Origin: Edaphobacter sp.
Lineage (GTDB): Bacteria; Acidobacteriota; Terriglobia; Terriglobales; Acidobacteriaceae
Length of the DNA: 64,000 nucleotides
Assembly: GCF_028283685.1 (NCBI RefSeq)
Contig: NZ_JAPWKF010000002.1
Coordinates: 94,466 to 158,465 of the forward strand
Reading direction: 5' to 3'
Shown here: piece after piece, positions 60,553 to 64,000 of the stretch
How positions within the stretch are numbered: position 1 is the stretch's first letter
Layout of the letters: every line of letters starts with the position of its first letter
Translations under genes and position numbers: made by a program
Notes under the pieces: model-generated
Told to the model about the DNA's origin: nothing
Database searches by the model: none
The model's input: the letters and a program-made list of their open reading frames with translations, nothing else

Positions 60553-61947
60553 ATGTCGAGTGAGGTCGTTATCTTCGAGTCGTCTGTTCCGCGCACTAGC
60601 GCGTTGGAGAGCGACGAGCGCTGGCAACTGGTCCAGCGGATCGTCTTAAGCGAGAGGTTTCAACGTGCCGAGCAGCTAAAGAAAATGCTCCTGTACATCG
60701 CTGAGGCGGGAATCCTGCATCCGGAGACGGTACTTCACGAGTACGAGATTGCCTGCAATGCTCTATCGCGGCGGAACGACTTCAATCCGGCGAACGATAA
60801 TATCGTCCGTGCTCAGTTCATCAATCTACGCCGTAAGCTCGAGCAGTACTTCAGCGAGGAGGAAGGCCGGCAAGAGCGCCTGCTCCTGACGATTCCCAAA
60901 GGTAGTTACAGCCCTGTTTTTCAACCAGTAGTGCAGTCGATAGATGAGCCCAGAGCATTCAGCTCGGCGGTTCACACGACCGGGAAGTGCCCTCAACCCG
61001 CTGCCTATCACCCTGCGGGAAGCGATTCTTCACAACGTGCCTCCAGTGATCTGCCTCATACTCCACTGCGCAGCTGGTGGAAGCGGGTTGGTATGTGGCT
61101 GACGATGGTGGGAGTTGCCGAGGCGTTGGTTCTCGGCGCGCTGCTTATCAGCCGATTGCACGGAGCAGGCGGAACGGGAGACCCGCGAGCAAGTGACTAT
61201 AACCCTGCGTTCCTGCAGCTCTTATCGCAGATGGGAAGATCGTTTTCAGTGGTGCTGCCCGACACCTCCGAGATGATGATCCATCTCGTTACGCGGCAGG
61301 ACATCCTGGCGAATGATTACGTGGCGAAGGACTATCCCCGGCGACAGATCGAAACGCTTAGTGATCCCGAAGAACGCAAGTTGCTTTACCAGCTTGCTCT
61401 TCGCAGAAATACGACGGAGACGGAATCACAATTAGCGTTCGGCTTCATGGATGCCATCCGCAGTGTTAATCATTCAGCACGGCTGCAGTATGCCCGCGAT
61501 ATACGCGTGCGGGACTTCAACGAAGGCAACACCATCCTGATTGGCAGTCAAGACAGCAATCCGTGGGTAACGCTTTTTGTCGACCGCACCAACTTTCAGT
61601 TGAAGCAGGCTCCCAACGGAGCAAGATACTTCGAGAATGTGAAGCCGCTGCCCGGGGAGCAGAAGGAGTACATCATCGACACTCCCGCAGGTAGGGGAAG
61701 CAACCAGTATGTATCGGTTGCAATGGTGCCCAACCCTACGAGAAGCGGATTCGTTTTATTGATCACTGGTAGCGATACCGCCTCGGTTGAAGGAGCCTCA
61801 CAGTTTCTATTACACGGCAAGATGCCGCCCGAGGTTGATGCCTTGTTCCACCGAAAGAACCTCGATTACTTCGAGCTGTTCTTCAAGAGTGTCCATATGG
61901 AAGAACAGTCCGAGAATAGTTTCGACCTTCTGTCTCTACGAATGTAG
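60553..61947 (+). CDS. Membrane-anchored one-component regulator: N-terminal DNA-binding-like domain, one helix, extracytoplasmic sensor
   Basis: About 464 residues. I prefer ATG 60553 over the GTG at 60421, because the conserved domain begins at DERWQLVQRIV. Residues about 22-125 match an acidobacterial winged-helix-like domain: RFQRAEQLKKMLLYIAEAGI, NDFNPANDNIVRAQFINLRRKLEQYF and LLTIPKGSYSPVF. A single transmembrane helix lies near 181-206 (MWLTMVGVAEALVLGALLI). The C-terminal 250 residues are an uncharacterised domain (VVLPDTSEMMIHLVTRQDIL, YARDIRVRDFNEGNTILIGSQDSNPW) shared with the gene at 62547. It is divergent from the TonB receptor, so it probably senses a signal outside the cytoplasm and controls the lyase locus. 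Confidence 0.75.
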   Translation: MSSEVVIFESSVPRTSALESDERWQLVQRIVLSERFQRAEQLKKMLLYIAEAGILHPETVLHEYEIACNALSRRNDFNPANDNIVRAQFINLRRKLEQYFSEEEGRQERLLLTIPKGSYSPVFQPVVQSIDEPRAFSSAVHTTGKCPQPAAYHPAGSDSSQRASSDLPHTPLRSWWKRVGMWLTMVGVAEALVLGALLISRLHGAGGTGDPRASDYNPAFLQLLSQMGRSFSVVLPDTSEMMIHLVTRQDILANDYVAKDYPRRQIETLSDPEERKLLYQLALRRNTTETESQLAFGFMDAIRSVNHSARLQYARDIRVRDFNEGNTILIGSQDSNPWVTLFVDRTNFQLKQAPNGARYFENVKPLPGEQKEYIIDTPAGRGSNQYVSVAMVPNPTRSGFVLLITGSDTASVEGASQFLLHGKMPPEVDALFHRKNLDYFELFFKSVHMEEQSENSFDLLSLRM

Positions 61948-62223
61948 CGTGGTTCTGGGGATCTAAATACTTCAATGCGGGGCATCGGAAGAAGTCAGAA
62001 TTTAGCAAGAATAGGGATGGAATCCCCACTCGCACGGTAGTGCAGCATCTCTGAAGAAACATGGCCAGTCACGCCCCCCCGGGACTAGACCAGCCGACTG
62101 TCACGCCAGATCGGACGTCACACGATTACAAATCAAGTCGCCTAGCCCAATAAACTATGGGCCAAGCCATGATCGATGACGGTGGCCCATAGCAGAAAGT
62201 AGCCCATGTGTTTCTTTTGCCTT
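61948..62223. other. Gene-free stretch, nothing recognised
   Basis: 276 bases after the regulator gene. I looked for a tRNA, terminator or insertion-sequence end and found none that I can support. Confidence 0.35.
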
Positions 62224-62490
62224 TTAAATCGCAGGAGACTGGTCTTTGAAGAACTGGACAAGTTGATGATTGAAGTCTTCAGGCTGCTCCATCATCAAAA
62301 AGTGTCCGGCGCCAGGGTAGAGTTTGAAACTCAAATTCAGAAACATGGTATGTAGCGCACGAAGTGCAACGTCAGAGGCTGGAGAGCGATAGAGTGCCAG
62401 CGTTGGAAGCTTTCTACTCCTGCATATGTAGCAGCAAGCGCAATGAAAGGACTCCTCACGCCGGTGAAGTGGTCAGAACGATCCCATGGT
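62224..62490 (-). pseudogene. Decayed C-terminus of an alpha/beta hydrolase
   Basis: On the minus strand a frame ending at the TAA (62224-62226) reads LYPGAGHFLMMEQPEDFNHQLVQFF, the typical catalytic-His end of an alpha/beta hydrolase. It is preceded by PTLALYRSPASDVALRALHTMF. Further upstream the similarity (TGVRSPFIALAATYAGVE) continues in another frame, so a frameshift splits it, and the N-terminal two thirds with the nucleophile elbow are missing. No start is present. Confidence 0.6.
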
Positions 62491-62546
62491 GATTAGAAAT
62501 CCCCAGGTCATCGCAATAGTCGATGATCTGGACACAGATTCCCCAG

Positions 62547-63908
62547 CTAGTTTGAGATGCGCCACGCGACAATTTCACTTGCGGCAGCATTACCACCAAG
62601 ATTGCTGGTTCTCAGAAGAACTTCAAAGTGCGGAGCCTGGTGATCTCTCCAATCGACCATCTTCAAAAACTGTTTTAGCCTCCCCTGATTCGAGATGAAC
62701 TCCCATGCGCATTCAGTTCCTGCCATGGAGGTTCCCTCGAGCACTAATACGTTTCCCGCTCCTGAAGGGTTCGCCAGATAAGATACCTTGCAATAGGCGT
62801 TTTTCAGTCGATCCGCCGGGTCTGAAAACCATTGAGCAGGTTCTCCATGCGCAGGATGGCGATTCTCGATTGTATAAAGCGTTCGCTGGTGGTCCTTTGT
62901 TAGCACAAAATTCATTGTCCCTTGAAACATCTGGTTCCAGGGATTGGTTTCACTGCTGCCGATAAGGACCACATTGTTGTATTTCAGGTCATTCGGGCGT
63001 ACATCGCGCGCAAAACGCAGAAGCGGTTCAGCCTGATAGATTTGCGCCATGTTTGAGAGCTTCTGGACAATCTCAAGGTCAACCATCGACGTATACCGTC
63101 GTCTCAGCAGGCTAAGAGCGATTTGCTCTTCAGGGCTGAATGCCCCCTCGTGAGTCTTGCTGTAATTGGAAGCAAGGTAATCCGGCAGGGTGAGATTCCT
63201 GTGCTGTGTCTCCTGCCATATAACAAGACCGCTATCTCCTGGGACCAGGATTGTAGGCCGCCCCTTTGTAAATAGGGCTGCCAACGGGGATATATCCGTC
63301 AGATTCGCGGTACGGAAATGCCGATAGAGCAAAGCCCCGGAGATCAAACTCATCACAATGAATCCCGCCACAATTCCCAGCCACGGTACTCGACGGGAGA
63401 CAGCCGGAACCAGATCAGTGTCTTTCTGCTCCTCCTTTATTAAAGGAGGTAAAGGAGATCCCTCAGGGGAAGAGGATTCAACTCTCTCCTCTCTTTTCGC
63501 TGAAAGGGCGACCTCCGACTGGTCCGTCTGCTTCGCAGCGGAGTTGAGTTCGATCCGCTCAAATCTTGGCTGATAACTCCCTCGAGGAATGACGATGCGA
63601 AGGTGTTCTTCACTCCCTTCTCGCATGTAATACATTTCGAGTCGGCGCCTCAGGCGGCTGGCATGGGAACGGACGATTCCATCGGTACTCGGATCGTAGT
63701 CTATCGGCAATCGAAAGACCGAGTGGCCTATCTCCTTTTCACTCAATTCGGCGGCTCGTCCCTGCACCTCAAGCTCACAGATGTGCAACAAAAAGCTGGA
63801 AAGCCGTTCCGACTTATTGAATGGTCCTGAAGCAATAATGCGTTGCACCAGTTCGCGCTTTGTCGTTGGAGACAATGTCTCTTGTGTTTGCAAGCAGGAT
63901 TGCCTCAC
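62547..63908 (-). CDS. Membrane-anchored one-component regulator, paralogue of the gene at 60553
   Basis: A 453-residue protein starting at GTG 63908 with AAGGGT nearby. The N-terminal domain (about 15-125) has PFNKSERLSSFLLHICELEVQG, LSEKEIGHSVFRLPIDYDPSTDGIVRSHASRLRRRLEMYYMREG and IVIPRGSYQPRF, more canonical than in the first copy. A Ser/Glu/Pro-rich linker leads to one helix (VPWLGIVAGFIVMSLISGALLY, near 173-195). The C-terminal domain repeats the first copy's pattern: TILVPGDSGLVIWQ, RFARDVRPNDLKYNNVVLIGSSETNPW and a Gly/Glu-rich segment. The target genes probably lie to the right, beyond the window. The function is inferred. Confidence 0.78.
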   Translation of the reverse strand: MRQSCLQTQETLSPTTKRELVQRIIASGPFNKSERLSSFLLHICELEVQGRAAELSEKEIGHSVFRLPIDYDPSTDGIVRSHASRLRRRLEMYYMREGSEEHLRIVIPRGSYQPRFERIELNSAAKQTDQSEVALSAKREERVESSSPEGSPLPPLIKEEQKDTDLVPAVSRRVPWLGIVAGFIVMSLISGALLYRHFRTANLTDISPLAALFTKGRPTILVPGDSGLVIWQETQHRNLTLPDYLASNYSKTHEGAFSPEEQIALSLLRRRYTSMVDLEIVQKLSNMAQIYQAEPLLRFARDVRPNDLKYNNVVLIGSSETNPWNQMFQGTMNFVLTKDHQRTLYTIENRHPAHGEPAQWFSDPADRLKNAYCKVSYLANPSGAGNVLVLEGTSMAGTECAWEFISNQGRLKQFLKMVDWRDHQAPHFEVLLRTSNLGGNAAASEIVAWRISN

Positions 63909-64000
63909 ACCCTTGAATGAATGCCTTTCATTCTACTGATTCTCTGTAAAGGGAAGGCAATCGTATGAACACAGCATTTTTATCCTCAGATTTAACCTTT
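63909..64000. other. Window edge, no gene seen
   Basis: 92 bases upstream of the second regulator with a short GAATGAAAGGCATTC inverted repeat (63916-63934 area). It may hold that gene's promoter; nothing else is supported. Confidence 0.3.

Noticed and set aside
62040..62160. Possible tRNA-like segment
   Set aside because: I could not fold a cloverleaf or find a TTC-type arm; it looks like plain intergenic DNA.

Overview
The window looks like chromosome of a soil or plant-litter Acidobacteriota, close to Terriglobus, Granulicella or Edaphobacter (inferred from gene content, not from a marker gene). The signs are an ADOP-type double MacB permease, four very long Oar-like TonB receptors that start with a carboxypeptidase-regulatory domain, no SusD partners, Tat-exported sugar enzymes, PQQ dehydrogenases, and the N-terminal 'PKGxYxPxF' regulator family typical of that phylum. 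I see no rRNA, tRNA, CRISPR array, insertion sequence or prophage.

Layout. 1-8724 (+): ABC export operon (ATPase tail, small membrane protein, ADOP permease, a second ATPase broken by a frameshift, TolC-like channel) followed by a sigma-54 response regulator and an NtrY-like kinase. 8980-11950 (-): three-gene periplasmic redox operon (diheme cytochrome c peroxidase, cupredoxin-like lipoprotein, YVTN beta-propeller lipoprotein). 12077-14327: MHS/MFS symporter and a LysR regulator, tail to tail. 14744-28499: sugar-oxidation region: diheme cytochrome c and PQQ dehydrogenase, Tat-exported TIM-barrel isomerase, frameshifted DUF1080 hydrolase, PQQ dehydrogenase fused to cytochrome c, ROK regulator, TonB receptor, Gfo/Idh/MocA oxidoreductase and a second isomerase. 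Together these suggest uptake of an oligosaccharide or glycoside, with periplasmic oxidation and keto-sugar processing. 28569-34207: GT87 glycosyltransferase, a small outer-membrane barrel, and a large surface or secreted EEP-nuclease-like protein.

34541-49391 is the most interesting region. It holds an N-acyl/N-succinyl-amino-acid racemase, a GNAT acyltransferase, an amino-acid permease, a PBP4-type D-Ala-D-Ala carboxypeptidase, an M20 amidohydrolase, an N-acyl-D-amino-acid deacylase-like protein, a serine hydrolase fused to a VanX-like D,D-dipeptidase, an RpiR/SIS regulator and a TonB receptor. A near-identical 14-bp inverted repeat (GCAACrTTTGTTGC) sits at the divergent promoter of the enzyme genes and again at the promoter of the TonB receptor. 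I infer one regulon for scavenging D-amino acids or stem peptides, probably from peptidoglycan, and converting D- to L-amino acids.

49547-54245 (-): PepSY membrane protein, small membrane protein and TonB receptor, probably for metal or siderophore uptake. A conserved stem-loop occurs twice, before the PepSY gene and before the receptor. 54709-64000: heparinase-like lyase and TonB receptor, divergent from a membrane-anchored winged-helix-like regulator. A paralogous regulator and a decayed alpha/beta hydrolase follow.

Two genes (around 3395 and 19022) carry single extra bases, so either base-level assembly errors or real decay must be considered.
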